64,000 nt of DNA, from NCBI RefSeq assembly GCF_024679245.1, contig NC_090184.1, forward strand, positions 14,470,144-14,534,143, in the 5' to 3' direction. Positions within the stretch are counted from its first letter, which is position 1. Each line of letters opens with the position of its first letter. Origin of the DNA: Pseudorasbora parva. Taxonomy: Eukaryota > Chordata > Actinopteri > Cypriniformes > Gobionidae. The notes under the pieces were generated by a model that saw nothing but the letters and a program-made list of their open reading frames with translations, did not search any database and was not told the DNA's origin. Made by a program: the position numbers and the translations under genes. Below are positions 48,472 to 64,000 of the stretch, in pieces.

Positions 48472-50068
48472 ACCCCAAATCAGAAAAAAGTTGGGACAGT
48501 ATGGAAAACGCAAATAAAAAAGAAAGGAGTGATTTATAAATTTACTTTGACTTGTATTTCATTGCAGACAATATGAACACAAAATATTCCATGTTTTGTC
48601 TGGTCAACTTCATGTCATTTGTAAATATGCATCCTTTCATGTCATTCAGACCTGCAACACATTTCAAAAAAAGTTGGGACAGGAGCAATTTAGGGCTAGT
48701 AATGAGGTAAAATGGTTAAATAATGATGCAATTTGAAACAGATGATGTCGACAGGTGATTGTAATTATGATTTGGTACAAAAGCAGCATCCAAGAAAGGT
48801 CTAATCCTTTAGGAGCAAAGATGGGCCGAGGATCGCCAGTTTGCCAACAAATACGTGAGAAAATTATTGAAATGTTTAAAAACAATGTTCCCCAAAGAAA
48901 GATAGGAAGAGATTTGGATATTTCCCATTCAACAGTACATAACATAATTACAAGATTCAAGGAATCTGGAGGAATTTCAGTGCGTAAAGGACAAGGCCGC
49001 AAGCCTAAGCTGAACAACCGTGATCTCCGATCCCTCAGGCGGCACTGCATCAAGAATCGTCATTAATCTATAAGCGATATCACCACATGGGCACAGGACT
49101 ACTTTGGCAAACCTTTGTCAAGTACCACAATATGTAGTTACACAATACCACAAATGCCAGTTAAAACTGTACTGTGCCAAAAGGAAGCCATGTTAACAGT
49201 GTCCAGAAGCGCCGTCGACTTCTCTGGGCTCGGATGCATCTGGGATGGACCATCACACAGTGGAAATGTGTACTGTGGTCAGATAAATCAGTATTTCAGG
49301 TATTTTTTGGGAGGAATGGACGCCGTGTGCTCCGGACCCAAGAAGAAAAGGGTCACCCAGACTGTTACCAGCAACAAGTCCAAAAGCCAGGGTCTGTCGT
49401 GGTATGGGGTTGTGTCAGTGCCCTTGGCAAAGGTAACTTGCACTTCTGTGAAGGCACCATTAATGCTGAAAAGTACATAGAGATTTTGGAGCATAATATG
49501 CTGCCTTCAAGAAGATATCTTTTCTAGGGACGTCCATGCATATTTCAACAAGACGATGCAAAACCACATTCTGCACACATTACAAAGTCCTGGCTGCGGA
49601 GGAAGAGGGTACGGGTACTTGACTGGCTTGCCTGCAGTCCCGATCTGTCTCCAATAGAGAATGTGTGGCGCATTTTGAAGCACAAAATGCGACAGCGAAG
49701 ACCCCGTACTGTTGCCCACCATAAGACTTGTTTGCAGGAGGAATGAGACAAAATTACAACTGAAACACTTCATCACTTGGTGTCTTCAGTCCCTAAACGT
49801 CTTTTAAGTGTTGTGAAAAGGAATGGCAACATTACAAAGTGGTAAATGCTTTACTGCCCCAACTTTTTTTGAAATGTGTTGCAGGTCTGAATGACAGGAA
49901 AGGATGCATATTTACAAATGACATGAAGTTGACCAGACAAAACACGAAATATTTTGTGTTCATATTGTCTGCAATGAAATACAAGTCAAAGTAAATTTAG
50001 AAATCACTTCTTCTTTTTTTTTTTTTTTTGCATTTTCCATACTGTCCCAACTTTTTCTGATTTGGGGT
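48472..50068 (+). mobile_element. Complete-ended Tc1/mariner element (1.6 kb)
   Basis: The ends ACCCCAAATCAGAAAAA and TTTTTCTGATTTGGGGT are inverted, continuing with GTTGGGACAGTATGG. The inverted similarity reaches ~200 bp inward, including AATATGAACACAAAATATT and CCTGCAACACATTTC (both mirrored on the right). One broken transposase gene lies inside. Confidence 0.9.
48821..49845 (+). pseudogene. Mariner/Tc1 transposase, few lesions
   Basis: MGRGSPVCQQIREKIIEMF and RKIGRDLDISHSTVHNIITR form the first HTH, then GRKPKLNNRDLRSLRRH. The frame is broken by TAA after NRH (49061) and a frameshift near 49150, then continues RRRLLWARMHLGWTITQW, VLWSDKSVF (first Asp; the usual following Glu is Lys), SVVVWGCVSALGKGNLHF, FQQDDAKPH (second Asp) and SPDLSPIENVW. 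Further stops are TAG after RRYLF (49525) and TGA after LQEE. It ends at TAA 49843-49845. Confidence 0.88.
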
Positions 50069-50146
50069 ATACAAAAAGAATAAAATGGACTATTCACTTT
50101 TATGTACTCAGCAGTAATAAAAGGAAATGCCAATGGCAATGTTCAT

Positions 50147-50757
50147 TTAAATGTCCCGTTCTTCGCAGTTCCATCTTTCAAACTTTAGTTAGTGTGTAAT
50201 GTTGCTGTTAGAGCATAAATAATACCTGTACAATTATAAAGCTCAAAGTTCAATGCCAAGCAAGATATTTTATTTAACAGAAGTTCCCTTTCAAAGCCTA
50301 CAGCAAACGGCCGCTTTGGACTACACCCCTGCACTTCCTTCTGTAATGACGTCACTAGAACCGTTTTTTGACTAACCCTCCGCCCACAAGAACACACAAC
50401 ATAGGGGGCGTGGTCTTGTTGCTCTCCCACGTGGAGAAGAGTGCGCATTCAGCGCTTGCATCTCCCTGTTATGCTAAGAGGCGGGACCTTTCCGGGCAAA
50501 GTGCGCTAAGCTGCTGTCCAATCACAACACGGGAAGCGCTGGCCCAATCTGAACTCTTTACGTGTTTCTGAAGGAGGGACTTCACAGAACAAGGAAATCA
50601 TCAGGCCGTTTTTAGGACAGAGGAAACAGCGCTGTACAGATAAGTAAATTGTGTGAAAAATACTGTTTTTTTTACACACGAAACATGAACTCATGTTATA
50701 TTGCACACTGTAAACATAATCAAAGCTTCGAAAACAAGCAAAGAACGGGACCTTTAA
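50147..50757. mobile_element. TTAA-flanked MITE, GTCCCGTTCTT ends
   Basis: TTAA at 50147-50150 is followed by ATGTCCCGTTCTTCGC; the right end is GCAAAGAACGGGACC and then TTAA at 50754-50757. The TTAA duplication is typical of piggyBac or Kolobok mobilisation. The interior is CpG-rich (GGGCGGG-like, CACGTG, TGACGTCA at about 50348). No coding capacity. Confidence 0.85.
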
Positions 50758-51240
50758 ATTGTAATGTCTGTTAACCCTTTACATTCAGTTTATTAGAGGA
50801 TAACCACTTGAGATTAAACATCTCGTTTTCAAGGGGGTCCAAGCCCCACATTCTCACTGAGGAACCAACTATGATGCCTGCCATGATGTTCAGCATCTAA
50901 GATATATGGGTTTTAACATCAGAACATCATTTTGAGACATTTTGTCAAAACACCATCTAAGAGAAAAATGGTAAAATAAATTGTACAAATTGGTAAGCCT
51001 ATGTCACTAAATGTTTATGATACTGATTATGTATTTGCTAATTAATACACTTCTAAGTGTTTTATGGAAATGTGAGAATGTTGCTCGATAACATCACACA
51101 AGGTTGTGGGTGATACAAATGTACTTTTATTTATTAATTTCTTACTTCTCTCCGCCCAATCAAAACAGTCTGTCCTATCGAAAAATATATTGTGAGAGGA
51201 GGGCACTGTACTCATTATATTACTATTACTATACATACAT
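50758..51240. other. No gene recognised
   Basis: AT-rich; ends with GGAGGGCACTGTA, a Tc1-like terminal remnant, and a CATA microsatellite (51230-51256). Confidence 0.35.
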
Positions 51241-51257
51241 ACATACATACATACACA

Positions 51258-51456
51258 GTGTATATATTGCCAAAACTTTTGGGAAGCCTGCCTCTACATG
51301 CACATGGCATCCCATTCTTAATCTGTAGGGTTTAATATAGAGTTGGCCCACCCTTTACAGCTATAACAGCTTCAACTCTCTTGGTGGTGGTTGAGGAGAT
51401 TCCCCCTTCTATATGTAAAGCGCTTTGGGTGTCTAGAAAAGCGCTATATAAATGTA

Positions 51457-51504
<48 letters not shown>

Positions 51505-52490
51505 AATCTTCTGGGAAGGCTTTTCAGAGTAAAAGGTTTAAGAGTATGTTTATGGGAATTTTTGACCATTCTTCTAGAAGTGTATTTATGAGGTCAAGTA
51601 TGTATGCTGGACAAGCAGGCCTGGATTGCAGTCTCCACTCTAGTTCATTCGAAAGTCTATCGGGTTGAGGTCTGGACTCTGTGCAGGCCAGTCAAGTTCC
51701 TCCACACCAAACTCGCTCATCTATGTCTTTATTGACCTTGCTTTGTGCACTGGTGCGCAGTCATGTTGGAACAGGAAGGGGCCACAAAGTTAGGAGCATG
51801 AAATTGTACAAAATGTCTTGGTATGCTGAAGCATTAAGAGTTCCTTTCACTGGAACTAAGGGGCCAAGCCCAACCCCTGAAAAACAACCTCACAATAATC
51901 GATAATCAATAATCCCCCTCCACCAAACTTTACACCTGGCACAATGCAGTCAGGCAAGTACCATTCTCCTGGCAACGGCCAAACCCAGACTCGTCTATCT
52001 GATTGCCAGCCAGAGAAGCGTGATTCATCACTCCAGAGAACACATCTCCACTGCTCTAGAGTCCAGTGGCTGTGTTACATCCCTTGGTGTTGTAACAGCC
52101 ATGGAAACCCATTTCATGAAGCTCTCTACGCACTGTTCTTGAGCCGCACAAAGTTTGGAGGTCTGTAGCTATTAAAAAAGTTGGAAGCTATTGAGTAAAT
52201 CTGCAGAAAGTTGGCCACTTCTGCTCACCTCAGCATGCGCTGACCCCACTCTGTGATTTTACTTGGCCTACCACTTCGTGGCTGTTGTTCCCAATTGCTT
52301 CCACTTTGTTATAATACCACTAACAGTTGACCGTGGAATATTTAGTAGTGAGGATCACAATACCATGCTTTAATTCACTGAGCTCCTGAGGGAGACCCAT
52401 TCTTTCACAAATGTTTGTAGAAGTGTCTGCATGCATAGGTGCTTGATTTTATAAACACATTGTATATGTATTGATGTCCCAATACTTATA
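51258..52490 (-). mobile_element. Tc1-like element, same family as 11231/16966
   Basis: It starts GTGTATATATTGCCAAAACTT and carries the complement of a transposase gene: CAGGCCAGTCAAGTTCCTC, CTTTGTGCACTGGTGCGCAG, CCAACCCCTGAAAAACAACC, CTCCAGAGAACACATCTC and CCACTTTGTTATAATACC. A SINE/LINE tail is inserted at 51378-51505. It gives the uninterrupted sequence at the site where the SINE-like copy 1 inserted in its sister. The right terminal repeat has decayed into TATA-rich sequence. Confidence 0.8.
51378..51505 (+). mobile_element. SINE/LINE 3' tail inserted in Tc1
   Basis: GGTGGTGGTTGAGGAGATTC through AAAGCGCTATATAAATG plus a TTA microsatellite of about 14 units. The Tc1 sequence CTTCAACTCT resumes as TCTTCTGGGAAGG after it. 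Strong 5' truncation, as expected of a retrotransposed copy. Confidence 0.75.
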
Positions 52491-52531
52491 CAGTATATCC
52501 CAATATATATATATATATACACACACATATA

Positions 52532-53724
52532 CTCTCACCTAAAGGATTATTAGAAACACCTGTTCAATTACTCATGAATGCAATTATCTAATCAAACAAT
52601 CACATGGCATTTGCTTCAATGCATTTAGGGGCGTGGTCCCTGTCAAGACAATCTCCTGAACTCCAAACTGAATGTCAGAATGGGAAAGAAAGGCAATTTA
52701 ACAATTTTGAGTGTGGCATGGTTGTTGGTGCCAGACGGGCCGGTCTGAGTATTTCACAATCCGCTCAGTTTTGGGGATTTTCACGCACAACCATTTTTAG
52801 GGTTTACAAGGAATGGTGTAAAAAGGGAAAAACATCCAGTATGCGGCAGTCCTGTTGTCGAAAATGCCTTGTTGATGCTAGAGGTCAGAGGAGAATGGGC
52901 CAACTAATTCAAGCTGATAGAAGAGCAACTTTGACTGAAATAACCACTCGCTACAACCGAGGTATGCAGCAAAGCCTTTGTGAAGTCACAACACACACAA
53001 CCTTGAGGCGGATGGGCTACAACAGCTGAAGACCCCACCGGGTACAACTAATCTCCACTACAAATATGAAAAAGAGGCTACAATTTTCACAGGTCACAAA
53101 AAATTGCACAGTTGAAGACTGGAAAAATGTTGCCTGATCTGATGAGTCTTGATTTCTGTTGAGACATTTAGATGGTAGAGTCAGAATTTGGCGTAAACAG
53201 AATGAGAACATGGGTCCATCATGCCTTGTTACCAATGTGCAGGCTGGGGATGGTGGTGTAATGGTGTAGGGGATGTTCTCTTGCCACAATTTAGACCCCT
53301 TAGTGGCCATCGTTTAAATGCCACAGCCTACCTGAGCATTGTTTCTGACCATGTCCATCCCTTTATGACCACCATGTACCCATCCTCTGACAGCTACTTC
53401 CAGCAGGATAATGCGCCATGTTACAAAGCTCAAATAATTTCAAATTGGTTTCTTGAACATGACAATGAGTTCACTGTACTAAAATGCCCCCCACAGTCAC
53501 CAGATCCAAACCCAATAGAGCATCTTTTAGATGTGGTGGAACGGGAGCTCCATGTCCTGGATATGCATCCCACAAATCTCCATCAACTGCAAGATGCTAT
53601 CCTATCAATATGGGCCAACATTTCTTGTTGAATCCATGCCATGTAGAATTAAGGCAGTTCTGAAGGCAAAAGGGGGTCAAATACAGTATTAGTATGGTGT
53701 TCCTAATAATCCTTTAGGTGAGTG
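52532..53724 (+). mobile_element. Complete-ended Tc1-like element (1.19 kb)
   Basis: The left end CTCTCACCTAAAGGATTATT and right end AATAATCCTTTAGGTGAGTG are inverted with short TIRs (~25 bp); TA flanks both sides (52530-52531 and 53725-53726). A single broken transposase lies inside. Confidence 0.92.
52604..53691 (+). pseudogene. Tc1-like transposase, broken
   Basis: SRQSPELQTECQNGKERQF, MVVGARRAGLSISQSAQFWG and FSRTTIFRVYKEW (HTH), RGQRRMGQLIQADRRAT, then TLRRMGYNS and a stop. Beyond, in shifting frames: SDES (first Asp) preceded by TGA in place of Trp and followed by TGA in place of Arg, RVRIWRKQNENM, then ATAYLSIVSDHVHPFM, FQQDNAPCYKAQII (second Asp), and SPDPNPIEHL (third block, with Leu changed to Pro). 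Lesions include at least three stops and two frameshifts. Confidence 0.88.
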
Positions 53725-53769
53725 TATAGTGTGTGTGTGCGTGTATATCATATAGCCTCCACAATGATT

Positions 53770-54010
53770 GTCTTGGAAAAGGAGATTGCGATAATTGGGT
53801 GCCAATAATTGTGGCCAACATGAACTAGATAAAAAAAAATTCTTTCATAATGTGAATTTTCCACACTTTCAACTTTTACTTCAATGAAATTATTAGAATT
53901 TTATGAAATTGTTGAATGAAAGTTCAAAAGAGTAAACAATGCAGTTTTATTTTCACAGCTGCATTTGCTCATATTTACCAAAGGTGTCAGTATTAGTGGA
54001 GGGCACTGTA
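53770..54010. mobile_element. Terminal fragment of another Tc1-like element
   Basis: GGGTGCCAATAATTGTGGCC at the start and AGTATTAGTGGAGGGCACTG plus TA at the end are typical terminal phrases of a further Tc1 family. It lies immediately downstream of the stop codon side of the got1l1-like gene and may supply its poly(A) signal (AATAAA on the minus strand near 53950). Confidence 0.55.
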
Positions 54011-54211
54011 TACACAGGCATTAGTGAACCTGCCTGAATTTGTCTTCATTAAAAATTAAGCCTAAATTTAAAGTTTTAGTGTGATCGTAGTCTGTTTCAA
54101 TATATATGAAATATACCTACTTAATATTTAGACCGAAAAAATCCCACTGCATAACTGACGAAAAGCATACAGCAGATAAAGTGTTGAAGTAAGCTTCAGT
54201 ATGAAGTGAAA

Positions 54212-59116
<4,905 letters not shown>

Positions 59117-60056
59117 CTACCGCATTTCCAAACACATATCAGATTGAGCTGGTAATATGGAAACTAAAACTAATTCACAAAATAAGTATTTCCTTACTTT
59201 TTTGTACCCTCTCAACCCCCTCAATAAAGCTTAAATACCCTTTTGCCAAACCAGAGAGTGATGGTATTATCCAAGATGATCATTTATTTGGCAGAAGTGG
59301 CCATTATTACTATTAATCCTGGTTTACTTTTAAAACAACAACAACAAACCATTTAATAATGTGTACAGGGATTTCATGCAAAACATTTTTGGAGGAAGTG
59401 GAAGTCTTGGGTCAGTGGAAGTCTTGGGTTGCTTGGTGCAAGAGCCTTCAAGGAACCATTCACACAGAACGTGTTTTTGCTTGTAATTTGCTTGTAATTT
59501 GCTTATTTACAGCCCCAAAGAGCATGTCATAAACCAGATGTTAATTTGTGCTGTTCGTGGTAGATTGCGTTAGAATTATCCGGCTGCGTCTGTGTTCTTT
59601 AATTTGTGCGTCGTCAGTAGTTTACTGAATTTTCATGCTAATTTGCCCTGTTTAGTAAATCTGGCACATAAAGGGATATTTCACTGCTGGAAATATGAAT
59701 GTGTATTTAAATTGGGTCATTTGTGTAGTAGAAGTGTGAAATTACTTTAGAAGTCGGTGCCTTCTAGACTGAGAAAAGCCAGAAAATTGTCTCATATGGA
59801 TGAAAGACAACAGCTCCCAGAATCACGGGTGTATGGATGGGGGGGACGTGTCCTCCACACTTTTAATAAAATGTATTTTCATCCCCCGCACTTTTACTGG
59901 GTCTCACCGATCCTAGTCGACCCGCTCTGAGAGGGATTCGAACCGGCGTTACCTGCGTGGCGCCGGGCAAGTTAACAGACACGCAGCTTTCTCTAAACTC
60001 AGTTGATAGTGTGCCTTTTAAAGTCAAGGGCAAGTGTATTTACATGGAAACTGAAA
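59117..60056. other. Intron 5' of exon A; no further exon found
   Basis: I searched the minus strand for the N-terminal aminotransferase blocks (VNLGVGAYR, HEYLPI) and found none. GGTTCGAATCC, an exact Pol III B box, occurs on the minus strand near 59940 within a CG-rich stretch, but the surrounding sequence does not fold as a tRNA. Confidence 0.4.
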
Positions 60057-60548
60057 GCTGAATTTATCATCATTACTCCAGACTTCAATGTCACATGATC
60101 CTTCACTAATCATTCTCATATGAGGATTTTATAACCAAGAAACATTTATGATTATTATCAAAAAAATGTTGAAAATAGTAATGCTGCTTAAAAATGTTGT
60201 GGAAACCATGATACGCCTACATTTTATTTTTCAGGATTCTTTGATGAATAGAAGGTTCAATGGACAGCAATTATTTGCATTTATTAAATAAATTATTATC
60301 TTTTGTAATATTAAAAATATCACTTGTGATCAATTAAAAAATGCATGTCTGATAAATAAAAGCAATAATTTCTCTCTTTAATTTTACCACAAATGTTAGA
60401 ATGGTATGGTTGTTTCCACAAATGAAGCAGCACCATGAGCAGCAAAACTTTAAAACACTGATAATTATCATAAATGCTTGTTGAGCATCAAATCCTCATG
60501 AGAATGATGAGTGAGACTGAAGGCTGGAGTAATGATGATAAATTCAGC
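60057..60548. mobile_element. MITE with GCTGAATTTATCATCATTAC ends
   Basis: The left end GCTGAATTTATCATCATTAC and the right end GTAATGATGATAAATTCAGC are exact inverted copies 20 bp long. Further inversion includes ATTCTCATATGAGGATTT / AAATCCTCATGAGAATGA. The interior is AT-rich without coding capacity. Confidence 0.88.
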
Positions 60549-60787
60549 TTTGATGACATAAATAAATTGCACTTTATTATATATTAAAGACAACAACTGA
60601 TTTACATCAGAATAATATTTCACTGTATTACGTTTTTTAATATAAATATTATTATTATTTTTACATTGCATAAAATCTATGGATAATTAATGCACAAGTG
60701 TTTGAAGTACATAAACCAATCATAAAATTGGCATAAAATATAGGAGAAAAATATTATAGATATTAGTAGTTATTGATCAGCAGTGTA

Positions 60788-62150
60788 CAGTATTGTTCAA
60801 AATAATAGCAGTACAATGTGACTAACCAGAATAATCAAGGTTTTTCGTATATTTTGTTATTGCTACGTGGCAAACAAGTTACCAGTAGGTTCAGTAGATT
60901 CTCAGAAAACAAATGAGACCCAGCATTCATGATATGCACGCTCTTAAGGCTGTGCAATTGGGCAATTAGTTGAATTAGTTGAAAGGGGTGTGTTCAAAAA
61001 AATAGCAGTGTGGCATACAATCACTGAGGTCATCAATTTTGTGAAGAAACAGGTGTGAATCAGGTGGCCCCTATTTAAGGATGAAGCCAACACTTGTTGA
61101 ACATGCATTTGAAAGCTGAGGAAAATGGGTCGTTCAAGACATTGTTCAGAAGAACAGCGTACTTTGATTAAAAAGTTGATTAGAGAGGGGAAAACCTATA
61201 AAGAGGTGCAAAAAATGATAGGCTGTTCAGCTAAAATGATCTCCAATGCCTTAAAATGGAGAGCAAAACCAGAGAGACGTGGAAGAAAACGGAAGACAAC
61301 CATCAAAATGGATAGAAGAATAACCAGAATGGCAAAGGCTCAGCCAATGATCACCTCCAGGATGATCAAAGACAGTCTGGAGTTACCTGTAAGTACTGTG
61401 ACAGTTAGAAGACGTCTGTGTGAAGCTAATCTATTTTCAAGAATCCCCCGCAAAGTCCCTCTGTTAAAAAAAGGCATGTGCAGAAGAGGTTACAATTTGC
61501 CAAAGAACACATCAACTGGCCTAAAGAGAAATGGAGGAACATTTTGTGGACTGATGAGAGTAAAATTGTTCTTTTTGGGTCCAAGGGCCACAGGCAGTTT
61601 GTGAGACGACCCCCAAACTCTGAATTCAAGCCACAGTACACAGTGAAGACAGTGAAGCATGGAGGTGCAAGCATCATGATATGGGCATGTTTCTCCTACT
61701 ATGGTGTTGGGCCTATTTATCGCATACCAGGGATCATGGATCAGTTTGCATATGTTAAAATACTTGAAGAGGTCATGTTGCCCTATGCTGAAGAGGACAT
61801 GTCCTTGAAATGGTTGTTTCAACAAGACAATGACCCAAAACACACTAGTAAACGGGCAAAGTCTTGGTTCCAAACCAACAAAATTAATGTTATGGAGTGG
61901 CCAGCCCAATCTCCAGACCTTAATCCAATTGAGAACTTGTGGGGTGATATCAAAAATGCTGTTTCTGAAGCAAAACCAAGAAATGTGAATGAATTGTGGA
62001 ATGTTGTTAAAGAATCATGGAGTGGAATAACAGCTGAGAGGTGCCACAAGTTGGTTGACTCCATGCCACACAGATGTCAAGCAGTTGAACAATGTCAAAC
62101 AATGTGAGATCATCATACTGAATTTATGACACTGTCAAAAAAATATCACT
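60788..62150 (+). mobile_element. Tc1-like element, right end missing
   Basis: It starts CAGTATTGTTCAAAATAATAGCA (first 20 bases characteristic) after a TA. A sub-terminal repeat GTTCAAAAAAATAGCAG lies at about 60992. The transposase gene is nearly whole. Downstream of ~62150 the expected inverted end is not present. Confidence 0.85.
61125..62107 (+). pseudogene. Tc1-like transposase with a single frameshift
   Basis: MGRSRHCSEEQRTLIKKLIR and YKEVQKMIGCSAKMISNAL (first HTH), RRGRKRKTT (GRPR/AT-hook-like linker), TRMAKAQPMITSRMIKDSL (second HTH), then [11 protein letters not shown]. At the A-run 61466-61472 one A appears to be missing; reading on in the next frame gives [32 protein letters not shown] (first Asp), [26 protein letters not shown] (second Asp) and [15 protein letters not shown] with the Glu of DD34E. 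It ends at TGA 62105-62107. All catalytic residues are present; the frameshift is the only disabling lesion I see in the gene. Confidence 0.9.
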
Positions 62151-62279
62151 GTTTTTAGTCGCAACTCAATGACAACGGCCATCTTTCAACCTCTCACACT
62201 GTATGATGTAGGGCCACCATTTAGAAGACTACGACCACAGAAATCGCCACAATCTGTCATTTTAAAAACTGCCTATCTG

Positions 62280-63875
62280 TATTCTCATTTTCTATTGCTC
62301 ATCTGATCAACTGTTCTTTTTCCTCTGGGTCTGTCCCGCTATCATTTAAAACAGCTGCGGTCACACTTATATATATAAAAAAATTAAATACAAAAAAAAA
62401 AAAAAAAATGGCTGGATTCTAATGTGATGAATAATTTCAGACCTATTTCTAATCTTCTGTTCATTGCAAAGCTGCTTGAAAAAGTAGTTACCTCTCAGCT
62501 ACAAGCTCATCTCTCTGCTAAAAATATTCCTGATCATTTTTTTAAATCTGGCTTTTGATCAGGCCACTGCACTGAAACAGCGTTGGTAAAAATGACTAAT
62601 GACCCGCTAATGTCTGCTGATTCTGGTTGTCTTACTATTCTCATCATGTTTGACCTTACAACTGCCTTTGACAGTATATCACATCATATACTTACCTCAG
62701 CTATCATTTATCGACATCACAGGTAGTGCTTTATCGTGGTTCATATCATATCTCACGGATAGACAATTTTTTCTTACTATTCATGGTTTCAAATCTTCTC
62801 TGTATTCTCTCTCTCTCATGGTGTTCCTCAAGGCTCTGTTCTTGGACCATTTCTGTTTAATATTTATCTGTTGCCTCTAGGTCACATTATCAAGTTATGG
62901 TCTCAGCTATCATTGTAATGCTGATGACTTGCAAATTTACATATCAGCCAGAGCCGTCTTTGCTCTTCCCCTGGACTCTTTGAATACCTGTATTACGGAC
63001 AATAAAATCTGGTTACATAGAAACTTCCTTAAATTTAATCACGATACAACAAGGTTACTGTTTTCGGTCCACTATCCCTTTTGAAAAAAGTCTGAATTGA
63101 TTCTACTTATTGATGGGGCAACATTAATCCCATCTCACACTGTCAAAAATCTGGGTGTAACATTTGACTCTTCACTTACATTTCAAGCTCGTATAAGTTA
63201 TCTTACCAAGACCGAATTCTACCACCTTCGTAACATTTCCCGACTTCAACCTGCTCACAACACTAAATATACTGAAACTCTTATCAATGCTTTAATAACA
63301 TCATGTCTCACTACTATAATTCACTTGTTATTGGGCTGCATGCCAGAACAATTGCTAGAGAACAATATATACAACATTCTGCTGCCAGAGTTTAATCAAG
63401 TCAAGAAATCTAATCACATTACCCCTTTGCTCTATAATCTACACTGGCTTCCTGTTTCTGCCCGCATCAAGAATACAATTCAATTGTTCACTTTTAAATG
63501 TCTTAATGGACTTGCTCCCCATTATTTATCTGAGTTTCTTCACTATTATTCTCCTCCTCGTTCTCTTCGGTAATCTGACTTAAAACTGCTTACTGTACCT
63601 CGTTTCGGTCTTTCAACAATGGGTTGTGCTGTGAACCCGAAACTCTGTAATTATCTCCCTCTTACTCTGTGAAACTGCTACTATATCCTAATTCAAATCG
63701 CAACTAAAAAAAATCTTTTCTTACAACATTTCCTGCTGTTTTTTTTCTTTTTTTTTCTCTCTCTTTGTATATTTTTATATCTCTGTTCAATATCGATGAT
63801 GTATGTTATTTTCTTGTACAGCGACTTGAGCATGGGAAAGGCGCTATACAATTAAAACGTATTATTGTTACTATT
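62280..63875 (+). pseudogene. L2/Rex1-type LINE, decayed ORF2 part
   Basis: Reading through frameshifts: SFSSGSVPLSFKTAAVT, NNFRPISNLLFIAKLLEKVV (RT block), TILIMFDLTTAFDSISHHIL (catalytic LDLSAAFDT block with changes), [20 protein letters not shown], then VKNLGVTFDSSLTF and ITPLLYNLHWLPVSARI. The YADD block is destroyed. It ends with AAGGCGCTATACAATTAAAA and an ATT microsatellite. The 5' half of the LINE is missing. Confidence 0.85.
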
Positions 63876-64000
63876 ATTATTACTATTATTATTATTATTT
63901 TTCGTCTGGGACAGCGTACAATCATACAATGAACTAGGGAGACATCCAAAATGTGCACTGTTGGTGTAGGAACAGGGTTGGGAAAGTCTGGTTTACTACA

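Noticed and set aside
59925..59995. tRNA gene on the minus strand
   Set aside because: Only a B box is present; the T stem does not pair and no anticodon arm can be drawn.

Overview
The window looks like nuclear DNA of a teleost fish, most likely a cyprinid (carp, barb or danio type). The reasons are its AT-rich base composition, one split vertebrate gene with canonical splice sites, and a dense mixture of fish transposon families: many Tc1/mariner types, PIF/Harbinger, hAT, TTAA-flanked MITEs carrying the repeat that starts near GGGATAGTTCACCC, and L2, Rex1-like and L1 LINEs. I see no bacterial operon, CRISPR array or rRNA gene. Identifications rest on reading the sequence and on remembered family motifs; no database search was possible.

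Host gene. The only convincing host gene is on the minus strand at 54212-59116. Six exons join in frame and encode the last ~310 residues of a cytosolic aspartate aminotransferase paralogue, most likely got1l1. The N-terminal ~100 residues are not in the window. Almost every PLP- or substrate-binding residue of the family, including the Schiff-base lysine, is replaced, yet the six exons contain no stop or frameshift. This is the main biological finding.

Layout. 1-11 kb: a Tc1 relic, a MITE, a hAT/ZBED transposase relic, two larger MITEs (one hosting another), a GC-rich unexplained stretch, an 86-bp tandem repeat, and about 1.7 kb with nothing recognisable. 11.2-18.4 kb: a reverse-oriented Tc1 copy split by a 5.5-kb L2 LINE with an intact 1001-codon ORF2, and by a 660-bp SINE-like element with 7-bp target duplications. 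19.5-24.5 kb: a MITE, an LTR-like segment, and a decayed but complete two-gene PIF/Harbinger element. 25-36 kb: MITEs, LINE 3' ends, a hAT element with a perfect 8-bp target duplication, an LTR, a long AT microsatellite, another Tc1 relic and a 300-bp-arm inverted repeat. 37-46 kb: a possible large DNA element, an L1 relic carrying the second SINE-like copy, a hAT MITE, a single-copy-looking stretch with a CRE palindrome and TATA box, and a solo LTR inside a MITE. 45-54 kb: four Tc1-like elements almost end to end. 54-59 kb: the got1l1-like gene, whose introns are largely MITE and microsatellite. 60-64 kb: a MITE, a Tc1 element one frameshift away from an open transposase, and a decayed LINE.

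Functionally the window is a transposon graveyard around one divergent gene. Several nested insertions have an identifiable pre-insertion site, so their relative order can be read.
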